Positions 9,386 through 20,945 of a stretch of DNA of 60,521 nucleotides are shown here, in pieces. The position numbers and the translations under genes are program-made. Each line of letters starts with the position of its first letter. Within the stretch, counting starts at the first letter, position 1. The DNA is from Streptococcus cristatus. GTDB taxonomy: Bacteria; Bacillota; Bacilli; Lactobacillales; Streptococcaceae. The notes beneath the pieces are model-generated. The model was not told the origin of the DNA and ran no database searches. It saw nothing but the letters and a program-made list of their open reading frames with translations. Location: the NCBI RefSeq assembly GCF_008369405.1, contig NZ_VSJJ01000001.1:1-60521 (forward strand), written 5' to 3'.

Positions 9386-9433
9386 AGTGAGGTTGTCGAT
9401 TTGAAGGAGATAACTTTTCCGTCTGAGGCAACC

Positions 9434-9492
9434 CTTGGCGCTTAACTTCTTTCGCCAAGCATATTACACGCGCTCATGCGCTAAAGGAGAAA
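9434..9492 (+). promoter_or_regulatory. preQ1-II riboswitch
   Basis: The segment matches the class II preQ1 riboswitch (first named the COG4708 motif), which is known from streptococci. It has the CTTGGCG...CGCCAAG stem, the conserved CATATTACACGCG strand, the small hairpin GCGC/GCGC and the terminal AAAGGAGAA, which is the ribosome binding site of queT. Ligand binding folds the Shine-Dalgarno into a pseudoknot, so preQ1 should lower translation. Upstream arms GGTTG and CAACC may form the optional P1 stem. Confidence 0.92.
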
Positions 9493-9494
9493 AC

Positions 9495-10010
9495 ATGAAA
9501 CAAGAAAACTTATCAGTTCGTGATTTGACACACATTGCCATCGTTGCTGCTATTTATGTAGCCCTTACGATTACACCCCCTTTAAATGCTATAAGCTATG
9601 GTGCTTACCAGTTCAGAATTTCTGAAATGATGAACTTTATGGCCTTTTACAATCGTAAATACATTCTGGGAGTGACTATTGGCTGTATGATTGCCAATCT
9701 CTATAGCTTTGGAATCATTGATGTCTTTGTCGGTGGTTGGTCAACTCTAGTCTTCCTATCATTAGGTGTCTACCTTTTCAGTCGCTATAAGGATCAATAC
9801 CTGATTAAAGATTTGCTTCGCTTGGATCATTTCTATTTTTCCATTTTCTTCTCTATTTCGATGGTGACCATCGCTGCAGAGTTACACCTCTTGCAAGGTC
9901 TGCCATTCTTCCTGACTTGGTTTACAACAGCCATTGGAGAATTTGCTTCCTTGATAGTTGGAGCTATGATTATTAACCTTATTGCTAGACAACTTGATTT
10001 GACAAGATAA
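9495..10010 (+). CDS. queT: QueT-family queuosine precursor transporter
   Basis: A 171-residue, multi-helix membrane protein of the QueT (COG4708) family, taken to be the substrate-binding S component of an ECF transporter for preQ1 or a related queuosine precursor. The ATG at 9495 follows AAAGGAGA, which is the regulated arm of the riboswitch; an in-frame TTG at 9435 lies inside the riboswitch and is not the start. The energising ECF module must be encoded elsewhere. The first arm of the interspersed repeat just downstream acts as its terminator. Confidence 0.92.
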   Translation: MKQENLSVRDLTHIAIVAAIYVALTITPPLNAISYGAYQFRISEMMNFMAFYNRKYILGVTIGCMIANLYSFGIIDVFVGGWSTLVFLSLGVYLFSRYKDQYLIKDLLRLDHFYFSIFFSISMVTIAAELHLLQGLPFFLTWFTTAIGEFASLIVGAMIINLIARQLDLTR

Positions 10011-10019
10011 AATAGACAG

Positions 10020-10191
10020 AGAGGCTGGGACAAAAGTCCTAGCCTCTCAATTATCTTTGGATTGTCGGGCAAGACGCAGTGGTTGAGTGGGCTCTACTAC
10101 GCTGATTTCATCAGCTTTTACAGCCCTACTCAACTGTGCGGAGGTGGGACGACGAAATCGAATTCTAACGAATTACCGATTTCTGTCCCAC
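10020..10191. repeat. interspersed palindromic repeat, copy A
   Basis: A 172-bp element of three hairpins: GAGGCTGGGAC/GTCCTAGCCTC at the left end (10020-10049, also a terminator for queT), a central one around GCTGAT/ATCAGC, and GTGGGAC/GTCCCAC at the right end. Further copies lie at 49179-49350 (inverted) and from 60429 to the window edge. It has no coding capacity and looks like a miniature mobile or regulatory repeat. Confidence 0.85.
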
Positions 10192-10258
10192 TCTCTTTTC
10201 TCTCCTTTTGTTTTTTAGGAATAATTGGAAACAAATAGAGGAAGATTTTGTGTATTTG

Positions 10259-12232
<1,974 letters not shown>

Positions 12233-12240
12233 GGCTGAGT

Positions 12241-13191
12241 ATGGAAAATAAGATAAAAAAAGCAAGATTGATTTATAACCCAACTTCTGGGCAGGAAATT
12301 ATCAAAAGAAATATTGCCGAAGTTTTGGATGTTTTGGAAGATGTTGGCTATGAAACCAGTGCCTACCAGACGACTCCAGAGCCTTTCTCTGCTCGGCGAG
12401 AAGCTGAAAGGGCAGCCAAGGCTGGTTTTGATTTGGTCATAGCAGCTGGTGGAGATGGTACGATCAATGAAGTAGTGAATGGGGTTGCGGGTCTGGATGT
12501 GCGCCCCAAGCTGGCTTTTATCCCAACTGGTACGACCAATGATTATGCGCGTGCCTTGAAAATTCCGATGGGAGATCCGGTAGCTGCAGCTCGTATTATT
12601 GAGAAAAATCAGACGATTCAGATGGATATTGGTCGGGCTTATGGTAGCAAATACTTTATCAACATTGCGGCGGCGGGCACGCTGACAGAGCTGACTTACA
12701 GTGTCCCTAGTGAAGTCAAGACCCGTCTAGGCTATCTTGCTTATGTAGCCGAAGGAGCCAAAATGCTACCGCGCTCTAAATCCCGTAAGGTACGGATTGA
12801 GCATGACCATGGCGTTTTTGAAGGCAAGGTTTCGCTTGTCTTTGTGGCCTTGACCAATTCTATCGGAGGCTTTGAAAAACTAGCGCCAGATACCAAACTG
12901 GATGATGGAAATTTCACCTTGATTCTTGTAAAAACGGCTAAGTTGTTTGATATGCTTAGTCTCATCATACAGGCGATTAATGGTGGCCAACATGTGACAG
13001 ATACCAATGTTGAATATCTGAAAACCAGCCAATTGAAGCTAGAAGTCCTAGATAAAAAAGCACCCTTTATGTTGAATCTGGATGGTGAGTACGGAGGAGA
13101 TACACCAGTAGAATTGGAAGTTTTGCACAATCATCTGGAGTTTTTTGCCAATATAGATGAAATTGATGAGAGTGCTCTTTCCATAGAATAA
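12241..13191 (+). CDS. dgkB: diacylglycerol kinase family lipid kinase (DgkB-like)
   Basis: A 316-residue lipid kinase with the DAGK catalytic signature GGDGT at residues 70-74 and the downstream GTTNDYAR motif. In Gram-positive bacteria DgkB recycles diacylglycerol released during lipoteichoic acid synthesis into phosphatidic acid. I chose ATG 12241 because GTGAGG, overlapping the ligA stop, acts as its ribosome binding site; a GTG at 12229 would consume it. It is followed after 17 bases by pulA. Confidence 0.87.
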   Translation: MENKIKKARLIYNPTSGQEIIKRNIAEVLDVLEDVGYETSAYQTTPEPFSARREAERAAKAGFDLVIAAGGDGTINEVVNGVAGLDVRPKLAFIPTGTTNDYARALKIPMGDPVAAARIIEKNQTIQMDIGRAYGSKYFINIAAAGTLTELTYSVPSEVKTRLGYLAYVAEGAKMLPRSKSRKVRIEHDHGVFEGKVSLVFVALTNSIGGFEKLAPDTKLDDGNFTLILVKTAKLFDMLSLIIQAINGGQHVTDTNVEYLKTSQLKLEVLDKKAPFMLNLDGEYGGDTPVELEVLHNHLEFFANIDEIDESALSIE

Positions 13192-13208
13192 TTAGAATGA
13201 AGAGATAA

Positions 13209-15512
13209 ATGAAAATATTAGACTATAAGGTCATTGTCCATTACCACAATCCTAAGGGAGATTACTTTTCTTATGATTTGTGGCAGTGGCGGACAAATCA
13301 GTGGGGAAAAGAAGCTTCTTTTTCCAAACTTGATTATTTTGGTATTCAGGGGGAACTGTCTTTTGAAAGTTGGGAGCCTCTCAGTCAGGCTCATGTGATT
13401 GTCAAGCGTTCAGACTGGTCCAGCCAATCTTGCGATTATCACATTGATTTATTGCCAGTTCATTTGCCGACAGAGGTTTGGTTGATTGAAGGAGATCACC
13501 AAGTCTACTATTCCTTGCAAGCGGCGACGACGAGCCACCAATATTCGCGGCGACGTCCTCATAATTTCGATGTGGCTATGCGCTCAGATTATTTTGACGA
13601 ATGCTGGGGCTACCAAGGTTGGCTTGGGCATCGTCTGCAGGGGCAGGTAAATGAGTTTAAAGTTTGGGCTCCGACAGCCAAAAAAGTTGAATTGCTAGTC
13701 TATGAAACTTCCGATAATCAAGCAGCTGTTTATAAAGAATTCCCTATGGAAAAGGGGGAGATTTACTCGCACGATCATGCTAAAAATACAATCGGAGTTT
13801 GGTCGGTGGAAGTGCCAGAAGATTTGGCTGGCATGGCCTACCAATATCATGTTCACTTTGAAAACCAGCATTTTTTGACGCGCGATCCTTATACAATCGC
13901 CACCAGTCCAGATGGCAAGCGCTCAGCTATTGTTGCCGAACAGGACAAGACTGTTGCTGGTTTTAAGGTATGTCAAGGCAAGGAGGCAACTTGGCGTTTA
14001 GATAATCCAAATCAGGCGGTCATCTATGAGATGCATATCCGCGATATTAGCAAATCGCCTAGTTCTGGTGTTGCAGAACATTTGCGAGGGACTTTTTTGG
14101 GGGCATGTCAAAGCGGCACTAGAAATAGCCAGGGAGACCAGACCACTTTTGATTACATTCGCAACCTAGGTATCAATGTCGTGCAGCTCCAGCCGGTTTC
14201 TGACCGACATAAGGACTATGATGAAAATGGCCAAGTTACTTATAACTGGGGCTATGATCCGCAGAATTACAATGCACCAGAAACCAGTTTTTCCTCCAAT
14301 CCAGATGATCCGGGTCAGGCTATCCGAGATTTGAAAACCATGATTCAGGCTTACCACGATGCAGGGATTTCTGTGACCTTGGATGTGGTTTACAATCATA
14401 TTTATTCCACCTTTGACTCCGCCTTTCAGTCAACGGTTCCCGATTATTACTATCGGATGAATCCCAACGGTTCTTTCCAGAATGGTACAGGTGTCGGTAG
14501 CGAGACGGCCAGTGAGCATGAAATGTTCCGCAAATTCATGATTGATTCACTTCGTTACTGGGTAGAAGAATTTAATGTGGATGGCTTCCGTTTTGATTTG
14601 ATGGGAATCCATGATGTCACCACCATGAATATCATCCGAGAAGAAATGGACGAAATTGATCCACGGATTTTGCTTTATGGTGAAGGTTGGGATATGGGAA
14701 CAGGCCTGATGCCAGAGTACAAGGCTAAGAAAGACAATGCTTATCAACTGCCGCGAATTGGTTTCTTCAATGATACCCAGCGTGATGCAGTGAAAGGTGC
14801 TGAAGTCTACGGTGGTCTGAAAGCTGGTTATGTGAGCGGACAAGCGACTGAGGATATCATAGCCAAAGCCATTCTGGGCAGCAGTGAGTTAGGTTCCTAT
14901 TTGACACCAACTCAGGTTCTTAATTATGTGGAGGCGCATGATAATTTCAACCTGCATGACTTGCTGGTTGACTTGCACCCAGATGATGATGAGGTCATTC
15001 GGACGAAAAGAATTGAGCTGGCAACAGCTATGAACTTGCTCATGCAGGGAATGGCATTTATGGAATTGGGACAAGAATTTTCCCGCACGAAACTAGTAGG
15101 AACAGGCGAAGAGGGCCAAGTCCTGCCAAGCGACCGTGACAGAGCCATGAATAGCTACAATGCTCCCGATGCAGTTAACCAAGTGAATTGGGAATTGATT
15201 AGCCAACATCAGGAGAGTATTGATTATATTAAGCAAATCATTCACCTAAAGACAAGTCAGAAGGAATTTTCTTATCAAACCTATGAAGAGATTTACAAAC
15301 ATGTCTTTGTAAGAGAAGCCTTTGCTGGCAGTGGTATCGTCATTTTTGAGATTAAAGATGAAAAACATTATGAAATTATTTTTAATGCAAGTGGTCTACC
15401 ATATTACCTTGAAAATGCGGATCGCCTGCGCTTGGTGGTCGGCAATAGTCGTCATAAGAGGCCCTTCTATGTTGAAAATATGACCGCTTCCGTTTTTGAA
15501 GTGATTAAATAA
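13209..15512 (+). CDS. pulA: type I pullulanase (cytosolic)
   Basis: Debranches alpha-1,6 links of pullulan or glycogen-like dextrins inside the cell; there is no signal peptide or sortase motif, unlike surface pullulanases. The 767-residue protein has an N-terminal CBM48-type domain (about 120-260) and a GH13 barrel with the diagnostic YNWGYDP motif (about 343-350), DGFRFDLMG (nucleophile Asp), YGEGWD (acid Glu) and AHDNFNLHD. In some streptococci a glgBCDA cluster follows pulA; here a terminator and a minus-strand gene follow instead. Confidence 0.94.
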   Translation: MKILDYKVIVHYHNPKGDYFSYDLWQWRTNQWGKEASFSKLDYFGIQGELSFESWEPLSQAHVIVKRSDWSSQSCDYHIDLLPVHLPTEVWLIEGDHQVYYSLQAATTSHQYSRRRPHNFDVAMRSDYFDECWGYQGWLGHRLQGQVNEFKVWAPTAKKVELLVYETSDNQAAVYKEFPMEKGEIYSHDHAKNTIGVWSVEVPEDLAGMAYQYHVHFENQHFLTRDPYTIATSPDGKRSAIVAEQDKTVAGFKVCQGKEATWRLDNPNQAVIYEMHIRDISKSPSSGVAEHLRGTFLGACQSGTRNSQGDQTTFDYIRNLGINVVQLQPVSDRHKDYDENGQVTYNWGYDPQNYNAPETSFSSNPDDPGQAIRDLKTMIQAYHDAGISVTLDVVYNHIYSTFDSAFQSTVPDYYYRMNPNGSFQNGTGVGSETASEHEMFRKFMIDSLRYWVEEFNVDGFRFDLMGIHDVTTMNIIREEMDEIDPRILLYGEGWDMGTGLMPEYKAKKDNAYQLPRIGFFNDTQRDAVKGAEVYGGLKAGYVSGQATEDIIAKAILGSSELGSYLTPTQVLNYVEAHDNFNLHDLLVDLHPDDDEVIRTKRIELATAMNLLMQGMAFMELGQEFSRTKLVGTGEEGQVLPSDRDRAMNSYNAPDAVNQVNWELISQHQESIDYIKQIIHLKTSQKEFSYQTYEEIYKHVFVREAFAGSGIVIFEIKDEKHYEIIFNASGLPYYLENADRLRLVVGNSRHKRPFYVENMTASVFEVIK

Positions 15513-15530
15513 GATTGAATAAAAATCAGA

Positions 15531-15577
15531 AAAGATTGAAGACAGGTTTTGTAGCTCAAGTTTTCAATCTTTTTTTG
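15531..15577 (+). terminator. pulA terminator
   Basis: Stem AAAGATTGAA/TTCAATCTTT with a 22-base loop, followed by TTTTT. Confidence 0.75.
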
Positions 15578-15585
15578 TGCTTCAA

Positions 15586-15632
15586 AAATAAAAACTCTCC
15601 CCAAAACATTTTCAATGCTTTAGGAAGAGTTG
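15586..15632 (-). terminator. terminator of the LTA-synthase-like gene
   Basis: On the minus strand the arms AACTCTTCC and GGGAGAGTT are followed by TTTATTTTTG. Confidence 0.65.
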
Positions 15633-15648
15633 AGTAGTCTCATAGATA

Positions 15649-17850
15649 TTAGGGACTAGCACTCGAACTGGAGGAGCTAGAAGAGCTGGAGGACTCTCCG
15701 CTAGTTCCCTCTTCGCTGCTAGTGCTAGAGTGAAATTGTTCTGGGTGAAGTGCTCGATAACTTGGTGAATTAAAGAGATCCACAGAAGACACACTGCCAC
15801 GTTTTGAATAAAGGCTAGTCGATTGGTCACCTTTTTCTTTCTCAATGGCCTTGAGGGCTTTCAAAGAGTTGATGTAGTTGTAATCATCAGGGTTGACTTT
15901 TCCTAGGTTATTGCCTGTGTAAAAGCGGAATAGATCCCCCGTCTGAATAGCATCGCTCATCTTCAGCTGTGTATTTGCGGCTGTTCGGATAGCTTCTAGT
16001 TCAGCTGTTGTTGACTCGTCTGGCAGAGTGATCTCCTCACCAGTTTGTGTGTTGTAAATGCGGCCGCTATAACTTGTATATTTTGGTGTTACAAAGTTAT
16101 TGGTTGATCGGAAGGCTACGATTTGCTGGTGCTGAGGTGTGAGGAGGTCTTGCCCAACTTGGAGGTAATTTTTGGAGTCAATTCCCAATAAATGCTCCAA
16201 AGTTGGCAGCATATCGATTTGTCCACCAAAGGTATCGATAATTTTTCCCTTTTCCATTCCAGGTATCACGACCATGTATGGCACTCTCTGTAACATAGCA
16301 TTGTCATAGCTAGACCATGTCTCAGAATTTTTATTGATCAAAGGTGCCAGAGCTGGATTACGAGAATTAGAAATTCCATAGTGGTCGCCGTAGAGGACGA
16401 TAATTGAATTTTCATACAGACCAGCTTCTTTCAGGTAGTCAAAGAAGGCTTTGACAGCTGAGTCGAGGTAATTTGCAGTCGCAAAGTAGCCATTAATGGT
16501 TTCGTCTTTGGTATCTGCCAGTGGGAAACCAATCTCATCGCCAATCAAGCTGGTCGTATAAGGATAGTGATTAGAGACGGTGATGTATTTGGCATAGAAA
16601 GGCTGCTGCAAATGTTCCAGATACTTGATGGAATCTTTGAACATAATCTTATCGTTCAAGCCATACTGGAAGGAGTTGGTCTCGTCTTGCTTGGTAAAGT
16701 AAGACGCATCGAAGAAATAATTATAACCCCATTGCTTGTAGGCAGTGTTGCGGTTCCAGAAACTACCCGTATTTCCATGGAAAACAGCAGATGTATAATC
16801 TCCGTTTTTTGATAGAATAAAAGGTGCTGCTTGCTGGGTATTGGTACCGCCGTAGTTGACCATGAAGGAGCCTTGATTGAGACCGAAGAGACCAGTTTCA
16901 ATCATGGTTTCAGCATCAGAAGTCTTACCAGCCTTGACCTGGTTGAAGACATTAGAGAAAGCCAGAGTTGAGTTGGAGTGGTAAAGGGAGTTGAGGAAAG
17001 GTGTAACTTCATATTCCTTTCCCTCCATCTGTAGTTTATAATCAATCAGAAACTGCTGGAAGCTCTCTAGATGGACATAGATAACATTGCGGCCTTTGGC
17101 AATGCCGTAGTATTCAGAGTTTGGCTCAGCATAGTGGGATTGGATATATTGTTCAACGGGTTCTAGATCCTTGGCAGAGGCTTTGGAACGCTCTTTATTA
17201 GCAGCATAAGTTTGATTGGCGCTGTAGCCGAGAAAGGCAGGAAGACCAAGAGCGCGAACGACATAGTAATTTGAAAATCCGCGTGTCAGGAGCTCTGGAC
17301 GATCAATTTCTGCTAGGAAAAGATTGGCTGAAAAGAGCATAGCTGACAGGGATGTCACGGCAAAGCTGGCACGAATATTAAAAGTACGATGATCCAAGCG
17401 AATATACTTTTTATAAAAAAGCCAGCCTAGAATTGGGAAATCAATGATATAGATGGCATCCCAAGGGCGGAAGAGCTCCATGGCTGCTGCTCCGAGACCT
17501 GCAGACACCTTGCTGGAGGCCAACATAGTATTGACTGTGACAAAGTCGGTAAACTCACGATAGTAGATGGAGTTTGAGACCAACCAGACAAAAAGCAAGA
17601 TGTAGATAGCCGTGCTGACACAATAAAAAAGCTTGGTCGGTTTGATATAAAGAGCGAGTCCAATCAGCAAAAGGCCGATGGGGAAAGGGTTAATCAGAGC
17701 CAGAAAAATCTGATAGGCTCCTTGAATATCTAAATTAAAATCAACAGTATAAGCCCACATGGTTTTTAACCAGTAAATCGTGAGCAAGCTCAAGACGAAA
17801 CCGAGCCTTGTACTCATAAAATTGAGTAAATTCTTGGTTGTTTTTTTCAC
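15649..17850 (-). CDS. LTA synthase family membrane sulfatase-fold protein
   Basis: A 733-residue protein with about five N-terminal membrane helices and a large extracellular alkaline-phosphatase-like domain. The catalytic threonine is Thr310 in GKTSDAETM; the metal-site motif YGDHYG is also present. Such enzymes polymerise or transfer glycerol-phosphate from phosphatidylglycerol. I place the start at GTG 17850 because AAGGAAG lies eight bases before it; an in-frame TTG at 17916 lies inside the promoter. The C-terminus is unusual, a serine-rich tail with a run of 11 serines before Ala-Ser-Pro. Confidence 0.88.
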   Translation of the reverse strand: MKKTTKNLLNFMSTRLGFVLSLLTIYWLKTMWAYTVDFNLDIQGAYQIFLALINPFPIGLLLIGLALYIKPTKLFYCVSTAIYILLFVWLVSNSIYYREFTDFVTVNTMLASSKVSAGLGAAAMELFRPWDAIYIIDFPILGWLFYKKYIRLDHRTFNIRASFAVTSLSAMLFSANLFLAEIDRPELLTRGFSNYYVVRALGLPAFLGYSANQTYAANKERSKASAKDLEPVEQYIQSHYAEPNSEYYGIAKGRNVIYVHLESFQQFLIDYKLQMEGKEYEVTPFLNSLYHSNSTLAFSNVFNQVKAGKTSDAETMIETGLFGLNQGSFMVNYGGTNTQQAAPFILSKNGDYTSAVFHGNTGSFWNRNTAYKQWGYNYFFDASYFTKQDETNSFQYGLNDKIMFKDSIKYLEHLQQPFYAKYITVSNHYPYTTSLIGDEIGFPLADTKDETINGYFATANYLDSAVKAFFDYLKEAGLYENSIIVLYGDHYGISNSRNPALAPLINKNSETWSSYDNAMLQRVPYMVVIPGMEKGKIIDTFGGQIDMLPTLEHLLGIDSKNYLQVGQDLLTPQHQQIVAFRSTNNFVTPKYTSYSGRIYNTQTGEEITLPDESTTAELEAIRTAANTQLKMSDAIQTGDLFRFYTGNNLGKVNPDDYNYINSLKALKAIEKEKGDQSTSLYSKRGSVSSVDLFNSPSYRALHPEQFHSSTSSEEGTSGESSSSSSSSSSSASP

Positions 17851-17896
17851 AGAAAGGTACTTCCTTGTCTTATTTCCTAAAAATTCTCTTCTTCTA

Positions 17897-17907
17897 AGTA
17901 TATCACA
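17897..17907 (-). promoter_or_regulatory. promoter of the LTA-synthase-like gene
   Basis: Extended -10 on the minus strand (TGA then TATACT, hexamer at 17897-17902). Its position excludes the TTG at 17916 as a start codon. The rest of 17920-18170 is AT-rich and shows nothing I can name. Confidence 0.5.
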
Positions 17908-18175
17908 ATTTTTCAAGTTGAGGAAAAATTGGGGTGATTTAGTGCTTAGTTTATTTTATTTGTAAAGTAATTTAATAAGGGCAATTATTTCCTAGCTTCA
18001 AGGTTGTTAGTAAACATACCTAAGGTTAAACAGGCTTTGCATCATGATAGATAGTGGGAAGTAGGAGTAAGGAAGCTTGCTTGAAAGTTCGCCTGATAAA
18101 ATAAATATTTAATATATAAAATGTTGAAAATTTCTTCTACTAAAACAAGTATTATTTGAAAATAATAAATATGCT

Positions 18176-18204
18176 TTGAGAATTTTCACAATATTTGGTA
18201 TAAT
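18176..18204 (+). promoter_or_regulatory. strong promoter, predicts a leaderless mRNA
   Basis: TTGAGA at 18176-18181, a 17-base spacer ending in TGG, then TATAAT at 18199-18204. The predicted start (about 18211) falls one base before the ATG at 18212, and no Shine-Dalgarno exists. Confidence 0.7.
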
Positions 18205-18211
18205 AATGCTT

Positions 18212-19375
18212 ATGAAGAAACTTACTGTTAATAAACAGACAGAGGAAAAGTTGAGAAAAGGAATTTTAGTTCTAGATAAGAATGATTTTCCAACTCTTTC
18301 GCTCACTGATCAATGTGTGGAATTGCATAGTCAGCAGGGGAAGTTCTTGGGAACAGCTTATCTCTCCTTACAAAATAAGGGACTTGGCTGGCTGATTTCC
18401 CATTCCAAGGTAGAGCTGAACTCAGCCTTCTTTCAACACTTGTTTGAAAAAGCTAAAGACAAGCGTTTCTATTACCGTCATGCGGAGGATACGACAGCCT
18501 ATCGCCTGTTTAACCAAGAAGGTGACGGTTTTGGCGGTTTTACGGTTGATACCTATGAGAAATATGCCGTTTTCTCTTGGTACAATTCCTTTGTTTTTTC
18601 AATCAAGGATCAGATAGTTGCTGCTTTCCAGCAGGTCTTTCCTGAGGTTGCTGGAGCTTACGAGAAGATTCGCTTCAAGGGCTTGGGCTATGAGTCTGCC
18701 CATCTCTACGGAGCAGAAGCGCCAGCCTATTTTACGGTTTTGGAGAATGGCTTGCGCTATCAAGTCTTCATGAATGATGGCCTGATGACTGGGATTTTTC
18801 TGGATCAGCACGAGGTGCGGGGGAGCCTGGTTGATGGCTTAGCTAGCGGAAAAAGCCTGCTCAACATGTTTTCTTATACAGCGGCTTTCTCGGTGGCAGC
18901 TGCCATGGGCGGTGCCAGTCAAACAACTTCGGTGGATTTGGCCAAGCGTAGTCGCGAGCTTTCCCAGGCGCATTTTGAAGCCAATGGTTTAGATTTAGAG
19001 CCCCATCGTTTCGTGGTCATGGATGTCTTTGATTATTTCAAATACGCCAAGCGTCACGAGTTGAAGTATGATGTGATTGTCCTAGATCCGCCGAGCTTTG
19101 CTCGAAATAAAAAGCAGACCTTCTCTGTTGCGAAAGATTACCATCGTTTGGTAGCTCAGGCCTTGGAAATTTTGAGTTCAAAAGGAACATTGATTCTTTC
19201 GACCAACGCAGCTAATGTTTCTAAAAGTAAGTTTAAAAAAGAAATTGAAAAAGGATTTGCAGGAGTCCCTCACCGCTATCTAGCGGAATATGGTCTACCA
19301 GCAGACTTTGTATACAATAAGAAAGATGAGAATAGTAACTACCTCAAGGTATTTACAATTAAGGTGGACAAATGA
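18212..19375 (+). CDS. class I SAM-dependent rRNA methyltransferase (RlmI-like)
   Basis: A 387-residue protein with an N-terminal PUA-like region, a central linker domain and a C-terminal Rossmann methyltransferase domain. The motif [10 protein letters not shown] (about residue 290) is the family's catalytic-site signature. RlmI in E. coli makes m5C in 23S rRNA; the exact target here is not established. In-frame codons upstream of 18212 lie within the promoter, so they cannot be used. Its stop overlaps the aroD start by four bases (ATGA), coupling it to the shikimate operon. Confidence 0.88.
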   Translation: MKKLTVNKQTEEKLRKGILVLDKNDFPTLSLTDQCVELHSQQGKFLGTAYLSLQNKGLGWLISHSKVELNSAFFQHLFEKAKDKRFYYRHAEDTTAYRLFNQEGDGFGGFTVDTYEKYAVFSWYNSFVFSIKDQIVAAFQQVFPEVAGAYEKIRFKGLGYESAHLYGAEAPAYFTVLENGLRYQVFMNDGLMTGIFLDQHEVRGSLVDGLASGKSLLNMFSYTAAFSVAAAMGGASQTTSVDLAKRSRELSQAHFEANGLDLEPHRFVVMDVFDYFKYAKRHELKYDVIVLDPPSFARNKKQTFSVAKDYHRLVAQALEILSSKGTLILSTNAANVSKSKFKKEIEKGFAGVPHRYLAEYGLPADFVYNKKDENSNYLKVFTIKVDK

Positions 19376-20049
19376 AATTAGTCGTTTCAATCATGCCCAG
19401 AAGTTTAGAAGAGGCTAAAGCAATTGATGTGAGTCGTTATGATGATGCTGATATTATCGAATGGCGCGCGGACTTTTTGCCTAAAGAGAGCATTCTGAAC
19501 GTTGCTCCTGCTATTTTCGAGAAATTTGCTGGACGTGAATTGCTCTTCACGCTGCGAAGTCGCGGAGAAGGTGGCGAAATTGATCTGTCAGATGATGAAT
19601 ATGTTGCTCTTATCAAAGAAGTAGCAAATTTTTATTCGCCAGACTATGTTGATTTTGAATACTATTCGCATAAAGATAAATTTGAAGAAATGCTCGAGTT
19701 TCCAAATTTAGTTCTCAGTTATCATAATTTCGAGGAAACGCCTGAAAATATGATGGAAATTTTGTCTGAGTTGACTTCTTTGAATCCTAAGGTGGTCAAG
19801 GTTTCTGTCATGGCTCACAATGAGCAGGACGTCTTGGATCTGATGAACTATACTCGCGGATTTAAGATTTTGAATCCTGAACAAGAGTATGTGACCATTT
19901 CTATGGGGAAAGTCGGAAAGATTTCTCGCTTAGCTGCAGATTTGACAGGTTCGAGCTGGTCTTTTGCCAGTGTTGAGCAGCCGAGTGCACCAGGTCAGGT
20001 TTCCCTCGCAAACATGAAGATTGTGCGGGAGATTTTAAATGAAAATTAA
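19372..20049 (+). CDS. aroD: type I 3-dehydroquinate dehydratase
   Basis: Third step of the shikimate pathway, dehydrating 3-dehydroquinate through a Schiff base. The 225 residues include the general base His118 (SYHNFEETP) and the Schiff-base Lys143 ([10 protein letters not shown]), with the substrate-binding loop [12 protein letters not shown] near the C-terminus. It overlaps the methyltransferase gene upstream by four bases and aroE downstream by 11 bases, so translation is coupled. Confidence 0.96.
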   Translation: MKLVVSIMPRSLEEAKAIDVSRYDDADIIEWRADFLPKESILNVAPAIFEKFAGRELLFTLRSRGEGGEIDLSDDEYVALIKEVANFYSPDYVDFEYYSHKDKFEEMLEFPNLVLSYHNFEETPENMMEILSELTSLNPKVVKVSVMAHNEQDVLDLMNYTRGFKILNPEQEYVTISMGKVGKISRLAADLTGSSWSFASVEQPSAPGQVSLANMKIVREILNEN

Positions 20050-20893
20050 TGGCCATACTCGTCTAGCAGCAGTGGTTGCTAAGCCGATTAAGCATAGCAT
20101 TTCACCATTTATTCATAATACTGCCTTTGAGAAGACTGCTGTCAATGGTGTCTACCTTGCTTTGGAAATTGAAGCAGAGGATTTAGAAGCGACCGTTGCT
20201 AATATCCGAAGGTATGATATGTTTGGGATAAATTTGTCAATGCCCTACAAGCAGGAGGTCATCCAGTATCTTGATGAATTGGCTCCCAGCGCCCGTCTTA
20301 TCGGAGCTGTGAATACCGTGGTGAATGAAAATGGTACATTGATAGGATACAATACAGATGGCAAGGGCTTTTTTAAGAGCTTGCCTTCTTTTGCTATTCA
20401 GGGCAAAAAAATGACCATTTTAGGTGCTGGCGGAGCGGCGACAGCTATTATCGCTCAAGCTGCTTTGGATCAGGCAGAGGAAATCTTTGTCTTTACTCGG
20501 CAGACTTCCTATGCTAATACTGTCAGCAAGATGGTAGCTATCAGTCGCCAGACTAAGAGCAAGATTCAGGTGTTGAACTTAGAAGACTCGGCTACCTTGC
20601 AGGAGAAAATTAACCAATCAGACCTTCTGGTCAATGGAACAAGTGTGGGTATGGATGGCAAGACTTTGCCATTAGCTGAAAGTATTCAACTGCTGAGCCA
20701 GATTTTAGTTGCGGATGTGATTTATAAACCTTTTGAAACACCTTTTTTAAAGTGGGCTCGAAGTCAGAAGGTAGAGGCAGTGAATGGCCTGGGTATGTTG
20801 CTTTATCAGGCCGCAGAAGCTTTTGAACTTTGGACAGGACAACCCATGCCTTGTCAGGAAATTTGGCAGCAGCTAGAAAAGCTGTATAAATAG
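20039..20893 (+). CDS. aroE: shikimate dehydrogenase
   Basis: Reduces 3-dehydroshikimate to shikimate with NADPH. The 284-residue protein carries the substrate motif SISPFIHN, catalytic Lys71 (NLSMPYKQE) and Asp107 (NTDGKGF), and the nucleotide-binding loop GAGGAATA. The ATG lies within the aroD reading frame, preceded by GGGAGA. A 52-base gap separates it from aroB. Confidence 0.96.
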   Translation: MKINGHTRLAAVVAKPIKHSISPFIHNTAFEKTAVNGVYLALEIEAEDLEATVANIRRYDMFGINLSMPYKQEVIQYLDELAPSARLIGAVNTVVNENGTLIGYNTDGKGFFKSLPSFAIQGKKMTILGAGGAATAIIAQAALDQAEEIFVFTRQTSYANTVSKMVAISRQTKSKIQVLNLEDSATLQEKINQSDLLVNGTSVGMDGKTLPLAESIQLLSQILVADVIYKPFETPFLKWARSQKVEAVNGLGMLLYQAAEAFELWTGQPMPCQEIWQQLEKLYK

Positions 20894-20945
20894 TCACTCG
20901 TACTCAGCTCCTCTATGGTGGAGCAGGAAAAACAAGGAGGCGCTT

